20,533 bases of DNA. Source: Purshia tridentata (lineage: Eukaryota; Streptophyta; Magnoliopsida; Rosales; Rosaceae). The stretch lies in NCBI GenBank assembly GCA_003254885.1, contig QANT01006121.1, positions 1-20,533 of the forward strand, given 5' to 3'. Below are positions 9,156 to 18,529 of this stretch, piece after piece; within the stretch, counting starts at the first letter, position 1; each line of letters opens with the position of its first letter. The position numbers and the translations under genes are program-made. The notes under the pieces were generated by a model that saw nothing but the letters and a program-made list of their open reading frames with translations, had not been told where the DNA came from and made no database searches.

Positions 9156-9629
9156 ATGGATTTCCATCCCAATACTTCTCTTCACCTTAGCCTACCCAAA
9201 AATAATCCACTGATCAACTTAGATCTTGTTCTGGAGCCATCATCCGGTACTTCATCCTCATCCTCATCCCTTAGTCCCGCGGAGCAACCCCGCGTGTTCT
9301 CCTGCAACTATTGCCAGAGACAGTTCTACAGTTCGCAAGCACTCGGAGGCCACCAAAATGCTCACAAGCTGGAGCGCACTCTGGCCAAGAAAAGCAGAGA
9401 GCTCAACTCCACAGCGCGAGCTCATGGTGGCGGCTTCAGCCAAAGGCCTGGAGGATCCAACGGCTGCATCAGCAGCGATTCAAATCATGCAAGGCTTATG
9501 CAGCAGGCAGCTGGTCTTGGAAATGGTGGTGGGAGGTTTGGTGGTCATCATTTGAACTGTGGATACAGTAGGCCTGAGAATAATGTTGAGGAGGAGATTG
9601 GTCACATCGACTTGTCTTTAAGGCTTTGA
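9156..9629 (+). CDS. Single C2H2 (QALGGH) zinc-finger transcriptional repressor, ZFP1-like
   Basis: This intronless frame encodes 157 residues. The plant-specific finger spans about residues 48-70: zinc ligands C50, C53, H66 and H70, with the QALGGH signature at 61-66 that contacts DNA in the EPF/SUPERMAN class. The basic extension HKLERTLAKKSREL (70-83) follows. Three LxLxL EAR-type motifs are visible: LHLSL (9-13), LDLVL (22-26) and the C-terminal DLSLRL (152-157), the last in the usual position for recruiting TOPLESS co-repressors. A Ser-rich linker (29-40) and a Gly/His-rich region (108-133) look disordered. Length, a single finger and a C-terminal EAR motif match the Arabidopsis ZFP1 to ZFP7 and GIS-type proteins, some of which act in trichome, ABA or light signalling. 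The exact orthologue cannot be settled by eye. The start is the first ATG after the CT leader and gives the conserved N-terminal EAR motif. A nuclear location is expected. Confidence 0.95.
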   Translation: MDFHPNTSLHLSLPKNNPLINLDLVLEPSSGTSSSSSSLSPAEQPRVFSCNYCQRQFYSSQALGGHQNAHKLERTLAKKSRELNSTARAHGGGFSQRPGGSNGCISSDSNHARLMQQAAGLGNGGGRFGGHHLNCGYSRPENNVEEEIGHIDLSLRL

Positions 9630-10289
9630 GTTCATGATTGATCGATCAGTTGCATACACATTAAAATTTCAAATTAATTTAAAATGTAACTTTTTATTAT
9701 TATTATGTCTGATCGATCGTTTTTCCATATGTAAACATATTCGATTTATGAATTAATTAAATGGGTGGTGATTCTTAGAGCTTAGTGGAAATTATACATA
9801 CATATATAATTAATTTGAGGAATGTAGATGGTAATCATATATGTGTTGCAGCGCTTAAAATTTTCGAGGTGGGGTTAAAATACTTCTCTAATGTGAAAAC
9901 ATTGGGTCTTCTCCGGTGTGAAGACATTGGATTTAATACGTGTGAGTCACTCTATTATGATCAGTCACTCTGAAGCCATAATAAAGTTATAATATATCTA
10001 ACTTAAAAGTTAAAACCAATTCTTCATGAATAGAGATGACCAAAATCTTATACAATATTGAGATGCAATTTAACCGTCTCAACAATTTTTGAGCACTAGT
10101 TAAGAAACAAAAAGCTTCGATTTTTCCATCTATATGTGATCTATTATCTGAGACGTACCGTGATGATTGCAGTATATATATAGCTTTCTCTTCTTGTTGA
10201 TACTAATATTCATTCAACTAAAAATTAAGCTCACGCTTATGTTCGTATATATATAATGTCGTCGCGAGAAAATTATTATATGTAATCAT
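9630..10289. other. 3' flank of the zinc-finger gene and intergenic sequence
   Basis: The 3' untranslated region should lie in the first few hundred bases. It is AT-rich with no exact AATAAA close to the stop; AATTAATTTAAAATG near 9673 is a weak candidate. GATCGATC occurs twice (9640-9648 and 9711-9719). A diverged 27-bp direct repeat, GTGAA(A/G)ACATTGG, lies at 9892-9904 and 9919-9931. No further gene is seen. Confidence 0.5.
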
Positions 10290-10318
10290 AACATCACGTG
10301 TCATAATAATGTGATGTT
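10290..10318. repeat. Short perfect inverted repeat around a G-box-like word
   Basis: AACATCAC (10290-10297) and GTGATGTT (10311-10318) are perfect 8-bp inverted arms around a 13-base loop. CACGTG spans the left arm and the loop. It could be a residual MITE hairpin or a chance palindrome. Confidence 0.5.
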
Positions 10319-10382
10319 ACTAATCCACTTAAATTATATTGTTAAGTTTTTTTTTAATATAAAAATTATATTCTTATTTCTA

Positions 10383-10630
10383 GGATGATCCTGCAATATA
10401 GTTTTATAATTTGTCTATCTAACCTTGATAAAATAAATGGACAATTTTATAAAAAAATTTGGTTCGTTTATTTGTTTAATCAAAGTTATATAAGTAAATG
10501 ATTTTTTATTTTTTTAAAAATTTTACAAAGATGATCTATAAATAAATATCTAAAAAATAAATGATTCGAACTGTTGAAAAACTATGAGAATAGACTCCAT
10601 GAGATATCCTACAAATAATATTGTAGGACA
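10383..10630. repeat. Palindromic element copy A (left arm truncated)
   Basis: This is an isolated copy of the hairpin family described at 13155-15107. It holds the shared core: TTTGTCTATCTAACCTTGAT on the left of the centre, and TATTTGTTTAATCAAAGTTA with TATAAGTAAATGATTTTTTA on the right. The right arm continues with AAGATGATCTATAAATAAAT, a diverged ATGATTCGAACTGTTGAAAA and an ending ACTCCATGAGATATCCTACA. The outer left arm is mostly missing, starting abruptly near 10383. It lies about 750 bp downstream of the zinc-finger gene. Confidence 0.65.
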
Positions 10631-13154
10631 CTATATATATAACCTTTAATAACATCCATAATTAAAAAATCAACTAAATTTTAAATGCATCATATATGTT
10701 AGTACTTAGTATGCATGTACATACGTGCGTGTAATTTCTGCCACAACTAGCTAGATCCTTGAATGGCTATGGCGAACAACCCATTTGACCACGTACGCAG
10801 AAAAATTCAATATTATAATCATCATGGAAGCGATTTTCGATGGAAAAGCCATGCCATCTGATTGATACATGGAAGGAAAAGTGATGGAACCATTGAATAT
10901 TGCAATTTTGGCTTGATATATATGTGTTCCAAGACACACTTCAATTCAATGAACAACTTGATTTCAGTGCAACTGCATATATAACCATTTGAGTAAATTA
11001 TCAGCCATCAATATATTGCTTTCCAACGCTAGTGGCCTGTCATACATACATTAATGATTTTACCAAAGCCTTTTTTCTTGTACTGTATATTAGATTAAAT
11101 ATTGTAAGTCATAAATGATTTTACCAAATGACAGAACAATAATTGTGCATGTTCTTGTGGGAATTAAAGATTATATAATGCAGACTCTTATCCTATATAT
11201 ATATGAGGCAGAAACCAAAAGACAGAACAATATCAATACATAAGATCAAGTACACTATGCCACTGCAGAATAATTATATATATTGCCTGCCAAATACTCA
11301 TTTGGGAAGTGATCTGCAAGTATAAAATGTGAAACAACTGCACGCGAGAGCGGCGAGAGAATGAACCTACGTGCAAGTAGAAATTGATGGAAAATGTAAA
11401 GATTTTTTTATAGTATTATAATAAATTCACACTCACATATTGGGTTTAGTAGTCACACTTAAGGAGGTATTAAATCGTTGATCAAGTTTGATGCCTAAAT
11501 TTTCTTGATAGACTTAGAGCAACAGTTGAATCAATTATTGTGTGGAAAGAATCTTATAATCAAACTGATTACCGATCAATGCAAAGCACACCAGTATGTG
11601 CTATACAAAAGGTGCAATTAACTCAATTTCACTTGATTACGTAATGACACATTTTGAGTTGTAACCATCATATATAATTGGACCACTTAAACTGGATTAT
11701 ATATTTTTCTTTTCTATTTTAGCTAAGCTCAAAGTGCAATTAGCTAGTAGCCATTGCTTCATCTTTTTTAACCCTTAATTTCCATCCTCCTTCGTACATG
11801 TCCTAGGAACCTCTAAAGTTGGGTTAGGCTGCCATATTGGTGGAAAGATATACGCAATATTACTTCCTATTTAAAAGTAAATTGTTCTTTATTGCACTTA
11901 AAAAGAAATAATTCTTCATTTGTACCTCACATGCATTTTTCCTTATCGAAGACTCCTAATCAATCGTATAATAATACAAATAATAATTTAGTTATCAGTA
12001 TGCAATTTATGCCATTTGAAAGACTATCTAAAAAAAATAAATAAATAAAGAAAAAAAATCTAAAAATCTAATTAAACCATCATAGTATTAAATCATTCCC
12101 TTTTATACAAAGAGTTTTTCATAGAACTAATCAATCAGATGATATCAACATATGATCGAGAATTAAATATATGAAAAATACGTAAAGGTTAAATGTGAGA
12201 GATCATGCAGTATGAGTTATATAGAGCAAAATATTTATAGATTAATTCTACCAATGCTAAGTCAACTAATTACAATTTTAAGCAAGTCATTATAATAACG
12301 TCTTTGAGATGATGTGTTCCACTTCGGCAACAAACAATAGCAAGCAGCACCCCCAAGTTGTTGAGAACAAAATAAACACATGCCCGTGATATAAGTAAGT
12401 AATCAATCACCTGTCATGCCCAATTTTTTGTTTTTTGTTTTCAAGCAGGGACGGGTCTAATGCTCTATGCACATTAATATTTATTTTTCAACCATATGGT
12501 TATTCTGTAATGTTCAAAGAATCGTTATTCAATATATATAATTATTTCCCTTGTTTAGCTCAATTAATTAGTTCAGACTTCAGCCACAAAATTGAAGAAG
12601 TGTTGAGAATATAAAAATCAGAAATTCGGGTATTTAAAAATTTTGCAAAAAAATATATAAAATAGAAAGCCACTCCACCCATTCGTTACCAATTGGTGTT
12701 AACAGTATGGTTTTCTTGAGATTTGATGCTTTTATTTCAAAAATTAGGCGAGAAAGATGAAGCTACCATTAGACAATTTACACACGTAATGGAAGCCAGG
12801 GACCCAAACGTCCTTTCGAACAAGTTGATGGTTGAAGCCAATAAAGCTAAAAGAAGTACCATAATTCAATTAATTAGTTGATATGCTGCATGTCATTGGT
12901 CAGGAAGAGCTTTCAAAACGAAGTGAAGTTGTTCGATCTTCGAACTGATCTCGTGTTTAGTTTAATTAGGGGCTTTGAGCCTTTATGTCATTAATTATGA
13001 GGTCCATGTGAACTAAGATTCTCCACCTGAAAGTAAAATAGTGCAAATTTGTATTTATCATGAATGTGATTTTCATGCTTGTCATACTTATAATGAAAAT
13101 GAGATGCCGAGCCAAATAATAATAATAATAATAAGACCCTTTTCCGTTGTAAGA
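10631..13154. other. 2.5-kb intergenic sequence without a supportable gene
   Basis: AT-rich DNA between copy A and the palindromic array. Short open frames (for example 10751-10939 and 12966-13188, minus) lack domains and coding character. Local direct repeats include ATGATTTTACCAAA at 11054 and 11115, and GACAGAACAAT at 11130 and 11221, hinting at an old duplication. An (AAT)n tract lies at about 13118-13134. No tRNA, rRNA or recognisable small-RNA gene is seen. Confidence 0.55.
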
Positions 13155-13515
13155 CCCCATAAATAACTTTATTTGTAAGATTTTTCACAGGTCCGCTTCA
13201 TATAGTATTTCAACGATTCGAACTGTCTATTATTTAGATTTAAAGATCATCCTTACAAGTAATTAGCTAAATAAGAAATCAATTGTCTATCTAACTTTGA
13301 TAAAACAAATAGACAAACCAAATATTTTCGATATAACCGTCTATTTGTTTAATCAAAATTAAATAAGCAAATAATTTTCGATTTAGCAAATTTTTTGCAA
13401 GGATAATCTATAAATAGAGGGCTACAAGATAAATGTTCAGATTGTCAAAAAACTACATGGAGTGTGCTCATTTGCCTCTTCCCACAAATAAGTCTAAATG
13501 TGGGATCCCACACTT
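13155..13515. repeat. Palindromic element copy B
   Basis: The left arm begins CCCCATAAATAACTTTATTT and carries TATTTCAACGATTCGAACTG, GATCATCCTTACAAGTAATT and TTGTCTATCTAACTTTGATA. After a short centre near 13335 the same words return as reverse complements: TATTTGTTTAATCAAAATTA, GCAAGGATAATCTATAAATA, TTCAGATTGTCAAAAAACTA. It ends near CCCACACTTGAGG. The whole element is therefore one diverged long inverted repeat with little loop, and it has no coding capacity. It resembles a hairpin-type MITE, but I do not recognise the family. Confidence 0.75.
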
Positions 13516-13529
13516 GAGGAGACCTGTAT

Positions 13530-13713
13530 ATATATAGGGTTAGAAATTATCTGGTGTGGATGCCCGTTTGTAGATTTTATCTCGCAGACTAGTCAGCCTT
13601 CTCAAAACAACTGGTCGGTGTATCCAAATGCAGGCCCCCTCCTATACGGGTAATCGATTGGTCAACTAAAATCCGAAAAAGGAAATTGTGGGCGTCCGTC
13701 TTAAAGAAAGACT
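13530..13713. other. Spacer between palindromic copies B and C
   Basis: This spacer is more GC-balanced than its neighbours. It starts with GAAATTATCTGGTGTGGATG, which resembles the GAAAATTCTTAGGTGCGGAT that opens copy C at about 13719. It may thus be the start of a related element that has lost its palindromic core. No gene is seen. Confidence 0.4.
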
Positions 13714-14085
13714 GCTATATGAAAATTCTTAGGTGCGGATGGGCCCATTCTATGTAGTTTTTCAACAATCCAAATCGTATATTTTCTAGTCATCTATTCA
13801 TAAATCATTATTGTAAGAAATTAGCCAAATCAGAATAATTTGCCTATCTAACTTTGATGAAACAACTATACGGTTTTATTGAAAATGTTTGGTTCATCTA
13901 TTTGTTTAATCAAAATCAGATAGGCAAATGATTTCTAATTCTTCTAATTTTTTGCAAGGATAATTTATGAATAGAAGTCTAAAATATAGACGGTTCAAAT
14001 TATTAAAAAACTATATGAAATGAGCTGATCTGCACATCCCACAAATAAGCCTAAATGTGAGATCCCACACCTGAAAATTTATATA
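13714..14085. repeat. Palindromic element copy C (best preserved)
   Basis: This is the clearest copy, with its centre near 13883. The left arm carries TAGTTTTTCAACAATCCAAA, GTAAGAAATTAGCCAAATCA and TTTGCCTATCTAACTTTGAT. The right arm gives their reverse complements: TTGTTTAATCAAAATCAGAT plus AGGCAAATGATTTC, then CTAATTTTTTGCAAGGATAA and GGTTCAAATTATTAAAAAAC. The outer ends TATATGAAAATTCTTAGGTG and the reverse complement of CACCTGAAAATTTATATA match. The left end has a TTAGGTG terminus; the right end carries an extra segment with CCCACAAATAAGCC. Both arms are above 100 bases, so a transcript could fold into a stem of that size. Confidence 0.8.
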
Positions 14086-14114
14086 TTTATATATATACAT
14101 GACTTTTCTAATAT

Positions 14115-14480
14115 GGAATTCAGGGATCTCTTGCGAGGTCCACTCCATATTGTATTTGCATGATTAGAACCGTCTACATTTTAAGTATCTATTGAATGAT
14201 CATCTTTGTAAAAATTTAGCTCAATTGAAAACTATTTACTCGTTTGATTAACTGGTCATTATGTAAAGTGTTTATTGAAAATATTTTGTTTGTCGATTTA
14301 TTTAATCAAAGTTAGATAACTTAATAGTTTTCGAATTGTCCAATTTTTCACAAGGATGATTTTGAATATAAACCTAAAAAAGAGATGGTTCAGATCGTTG
14401 AAATACTCTATAGAGTGGATCTCATATGGGATCCCTTAAATAAAATTATTTGAGGGACCCCTCAATGGAAAGAGCCTGTA
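14115..14480. repeat. Palindromic element copy D
   Basis: The left arm starts near CAGGGATCTCTTGCGAGGTC and carries TTGCATGATTAGAACCGTCT. The right arm carries CTTAATAGTTTTCGAATTGT, CACAAGGATGATTTTGAATA and GATGGTTCAGATCGTTGAAA. It ends with its own small palindrome at about 14429-14462 (GGGATCCCTTAAATAA facing TTATTTGAGGGACCCC). It belongs to the same family as copies B and C, diverged from them, and has no open frame. Confidence 0.7.
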
Positions 14481-14486
14481 TATCCC

Positions 14487-14797
14487 TCAGTGGTTTTTGA
14501 TTTACCTAATTTTTTTAAAAGATAATGCTTTGTTTGAGACAAAAAAAAAAATTAGACAAATCAGAAATCATTTGTTTATCTAATTTTAATTAAATAAATA
14601 TACGGTTTTATAAAAAATATTTGGTTCACCAATTTTTTTGATCAAAGTTAGGTAAGTAAATGATTTCCGATTTGGCTAATTTTTTGTAAGGATAATCTTT
14701 AAATAAAGACTTAAAGAATAGACTGTTCGGGTCGTTAAAATACTATAAGGAATGGACTCCATGAGGGATCCCACAAATAAAATTATTTATGGGATCT
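14487..14797. repeat. Palindromic element copy E (left arm disrupted)
   Basis: A fragment resembling a right-arm core (14490-14535) is followed by a core starting ATTAGACAAATCAGAAATCA. The right arm is intact, with TTTGGCTAATTTTTTGTAAG, GACTGTTCGGGTCGTTAAAA and TGGACTCCATGAGGGATCCC. The outer left arm seen in C and D is absent, so E looks rearranged or nested. Its right end abuts copy F in inverted orientation. Confidence 0.65.
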
Positions 14798-14848
14798 CAC
14801 TTCCCATAAATAATTTTATTTGTGGGATCCCTCATGGGGCTCACTCCT
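14750..14848. repeat. Near-perfect 46-bp-arm palindrome at the E/F junction
   Basis: The left arm at 14750-14794 and the right arm at 14804-14848 are near-perfect reverse complements across the GGATCCCTCATGG and ATTTTATTTGTGGG blocks, with about 9 bases between them. Homology continues outward (TATAAGGAAT against CTCCTTATAAT). This is better conserved than the rest of either element, so the junction may be the more recent event. Confidence 0.9.
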
Positions 14849-15107
14849 TATAATATTTCAATGATTCGACCTGTTTGGTCTTTAAGTCTCTATTCAAAAA
14901 TTATCTTTGTAAAACATTAGATAAATTAGAAACCATAGCCATCCAAATTTGATCAAATAAATATACGAACAAATATTTCCATGAATATGACCATTTAATC
15001 AAACAGATAAATGATTTGTGATTTAATTAATTTTCTGCAAAGAAGATATTTGAATGAAAACCTAAAATGTAGACGATAGTGAGCCTCACAAGAGATCCCA
15101 CAAAATG
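14801..15107. repeat. Palindromic element copy F
   Basis: The left arm runs from TCCCATAAATAATTTTATTT through CTCACTCCTTATAATATTTC, TGATTCGACCTGTTTGGTCT and TCAAAAATTATCTTTGTAAA. The right arm has ACAGATAAATGATTTGTGAT, TGCAAAGAAGATATTTGAAT and CCTAAAATGTAGACGATAGT, and ends AAGAGATCCCACAAAATGGC. It belongs to the same family and is diverged in the centre. No coding potential is seen. Confidence 0.7.
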
Positions 15108-15162
15108 GCATCATCTTCCATTAAGATATACGGTATACCTCATCTTTCATAGAATGATAATC

Positions 15163-15245
15163 ATTTGTGGGAGGTATTTCATATATTGGTTTAATGATCA
15201 AATTCATTTATTATTTAAGTCTTTATGCAAGTATGATAATGATCA
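15163..15245. repeat. Palindromic element fragment G
   Basis: A left-arm fragment only: TTGTGGGAGGTATTTCATAT, GGTTTAATGATCAAATTCAT, TATTTAAGTCTTTATGCAAG and TGATAATGATCAA follow the order seen in copies D and F. It is cut off before the central region. Confidence 0.45.
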
Positions 15246-15634
15246 AGGGCGAAGCCAAATTTTGATATTTGGGAAGGGGGCCAAAAACAAAACACAAAGC
15301 ATCATTTTTAGAGAAAGGGGGCCCAAATGCTTAATTATTGAAACTTTCTCTTCAAATTGATGATTATGCACATATACATTAAAACAGGACCACTATTGGC
15401 CAACTATTGGCCAACTATTTGGTGGGGCTACCTGAGTATGTAATCCAGTAATCTCAAATCGTCAAATTCTTAGATAATCATTTAAGAATTATGCCTAAAA
15501 CACTCAACAAAATCAAAACTAGTTTAATCATTTGATTATCATTATGATTATTTTAGTGTTTATCGGAAGCATTGTATTTGTTCATGTATTCCGTCCTAGT
15601 TAGATGACCAAATGGTTTTCCATTAATTCTAAAT
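15246..15634. other. Intergenic sequence with transposon-end-like words
   Basis: AGGGCGAAGCCAAATTTTGA followed by GGGAAGGGGGCC (15246-15282) resembles the GGGCGGAGCCAGGATTTT-type ends of some plant DNA transposons. No partner end was found. A short tandem of ATTGGCCAACT occurs at 15393-15416. The plus-strand frame 15079-15360 runs across repeat copies and is not a gene. Confidence 0.4.
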
Positions 15635-15642
15635 GTTGTAGT

Positions 15643-16304
15643 CAGGGCTGGCCTTGAGGCGGGGCACAGAGGGCAACGACCCAAAGCCCAAAAAAAGTGG
15701 GAGGCCATAAATTTTATATAAATATATGTATTATATATTAAGAAAAAAAACTGATATAGCAGTATTGTAGCCATACTATATAGGCCAATTTTACAAATTT
15801 ACAAGCCCAATTCCCAAGATGAAATATCAGTTTTTCTTTACCTTGAATCATATATATATATATTTTTTCTCTCTCACTCTCACACTCTCAATTCATTTTC
15901 TCCTTCGATCCTTCTCATTCTCATGTCTCTTAGTCTTAGATTGTATTTCTTTTTTTGGTACTCTCTCTTTGTGACTCTCTAACTCTCGGTCTTTCAATCT
16001 AATTAGAAATTTGGGGAATTGATGCTCTATGGTAGTGCGCAGTTATCCACACTACAACATGCCAACATGGTTGCCATTTGAATTTTGATGTTGCTATATG
16101 AATATGTCTACATATTGAATAGATATTTGAATGTATAATGTATTGATTCTAAAATTGGTAATTGATTTATCTTTAATGAAAGTATTCATGTATTATTTTC
16201 AAAGGAAAAGTTAAATTTTTTTATTTTTTTTTGTATAAGTTTTAGATTATGAGCCCATTTCAAATTTTCGCCCCGGAACTTTTAAAAACTCATGGCCGGC
16301 AATG
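15643..16304. mobile_element. Non-autonomous hAT-type element with 8-bp target duplications
   Basis: The element begins CAGGGCTGGCCTTGAG and ends CTCATGGCCGGCAATG. The reverse complement of the right end is CATTGCCGGCCATGAG, so the terminal inverted repeats agree at about 12 of 16 positions. It is flanked by perfect 8-bp direct repeats GTTGTAGT (15635-15642 and 16305-16312), the target-site length of hAT transposases. CAGGG(C/T)(C)GGCC ends are typical of plant hAT elements. The 662-bp interior is CT-rich and AT-rich with no transposase frame, so it would need a transposase in trans. It lies 148 bp past the stop codon of the CASP-like gene, in its 3' flank. The duplication is unmutated, although the ends have drifted. 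Confidence 0.8.
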
Positions 16305-16451
16305 GTTGTAGTTATTGATAAATATTTTGAAATTCTAAAAGTTAGACTAAATTAATCCTTGCAGTTTCTCATTTTATATAATAATAATAATAGACTAGAT
16401 CAACATACATAATACAAATATTAGCTTATTAGAAATAGGTCAATAGCACAC

Positions 16452-18475
16452 TCACCCTGTGCTCTTTAAGCGAAGAAATTGTTTTGGTGAATAAAGCTTA
16501 AACAGATTGAAGGCTGTGATGAAGGATATGAAAGCCATTGGGAAACATGCGACATATCCAATTGCCAATGCCCCACCGATTTGAAAGCAGAATCTTGTGT
16601 ATTTGTTGCACAACTTCATCCATTGAAAATCTTCTGCGCCTGTTACTGCTAGTAGTGAAGCCTGAAGCGCAGCTGAGTTTGCAGCAAATGTGATGTACAC
16701 TGCTATCTGTTTAACAAAATATATTTCATTTCATTTCAATGAAACAGAGTTGCGCTTAAGAGTACTTTCAAAAGATTTTCACTCCATAAAAACAGTCACT
16801 TGTCAAGTTTCTATTGGAAAGTAATAGTTCATCACCTTTAAAGATGGTGAACAAAAATGAACTCATTATGCACGGTGGTAAAACCGTTAGATAGGCATTC
16901 TTACGGTGTCAAGAAGTTAATAGACAAAATTGGTAATTAAGATTTATAGTTTGAGTAAAAGAAAAGCAGATCCAATTCTAAACAGGTGCTGGATTGTATG
17001 AGGCCCAACACAGAAGTATAGGGCCTCCAAAACTTTTAACGAGCCCAAGTTTTCTCTTAATATTATAGGCTCAATTTAAATTTAGCCTTAGTGCTGTAGC
17101 CAATACTGTAGGCAGCAGTAGCCTTGGGAAGTTTAGGCCCAATTGGAAAAGGAAATATAGTGGCGTGGGCCTTGGCTTTGCATGCTCAAAACATGTCCCT
17201 AGAATGCCTATGGATTGGCTTATTTGTACTTTTTGATTTTTGGAGGATGCTAGGGAACTTTTAATGCATAATTTTAGGTAGTTAGAAAATAGAAACCTTT
17301 TTGTCTTGAATTATTTATGACAGTGTCCTACTTTCTCAAACTATCATTCATGTCCGACTTTCTTCATCATCTTCCATGCTAACAGTGCATATAAATGACA
17401 AATTAGAAAGTGGTATTTTTTATAGAACATGTCTAACATCAAAATTTTGGAGGAAAAGTCAATACTGAACTTGTTTTTGTTTCAGACTTTGCACACAAAA
17501 TTGCCCTGTAAAATTTGCAATTTATAAGGCATGTTAGCATAAGAGATGGAAAAGCCAATGGAGTTAATTAATAACCGATTGGGACAAAGTGGCATGGCAT
17601 GCATACAAAGTAAAGTTTGGTTGCTGGTACTTTTCATAACACATGTCTAACATCAAGATAATATTGGAGAGATATTTCCCTCTTCTATTGCTAAATTTGG
17701 TTTTTTAATTTTTTTTATCTGATTTGTGCCCAGAAAAATACCCTTTTATATTTTTTATTTGTAAGCAACATCAACATGGGTTATGGAAAAGTCAACCAAG
17801 ATGATGAATTGGAGCAAATGGCACACAAACTAAAATTTTGTGGATAAAGTGAAATAAAATGAAATTTAAAATGTAAATAAGACACGAGTTATAATTTAAG
17901 AATTTTGCTATAAATAACATTTTTTTAAAAAAATTTCAGATAATTCACAAATTATTTTTCAAATTAAGATTGTATAAAGTGCATGCTTTTCAAAGAGCAT
18001 GGTCCTAGAATTGGTGGCGGAGAAGAGAGGCAGGGGTAATTGGGAGACAAAAGAGACTAAGGAGGATGTTGTGAGAAAGGAGAGGGATGAGTGTTAACTC
18101 ATGAATTTCTGAAAAGAAGTAGGTGTGTACAATACAAGTACATTAACTATAGGGATATTGAATATTCTAAAGTAATATATCTTTCTAATTAAGTTGTATA
18201 ATCCTTTTAACCCATAATCTTTTAAACTTGTAAATCAAGGCCATGATCAAAGGGGAGGCAGAATGTTAAAATATATGGGTAAGAGGGGAAAGGGTAATAC
18301 CTGATCCAGTGAGAAACAGAGCCAAGCTAGGTATATGTTTGACCATTTCTGATCATTTGCTTTGACCCAAGCTGACATTGAGCACTTGCCAAGTTGAAGC
18401 AGATTATAACCAGCAGCCACAGCATCAACATAAACCAAAATCCTTACAGGAAAAACAAAAGTCAAAGGGAGATTA

Positions 18476-18529
<54 letters not shown>

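Noticed and set aside
9226..9571. Frames of 109 and 86 codons overlapping the zinc-finger gene
   Set aside because: They are other reading frames of a clear C2H2 coding sequence.
10751..10939. 62-codon minus-strand frame
   Set aside because: No conserved motif and no gene context; likely chance.
12966..13188. Overlapping minus-strand frames with a poly-Tyr or poly-Leu run
   Set aside because: The run translates an (AAT)n microsatellite and the end enters palindromic copy B.
13155..15107. CRISPR-like array
   Set aside because: The repeated units are hundreds of bases long, diverged and palindromic, in a plant genome; there are no short identical repeats with regular spacers.
15553..15774. 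73-codon minus-strand frame
   Set aside because: It crosses the left end and the target duplication of the hAT element, so it cannot be an original gene.
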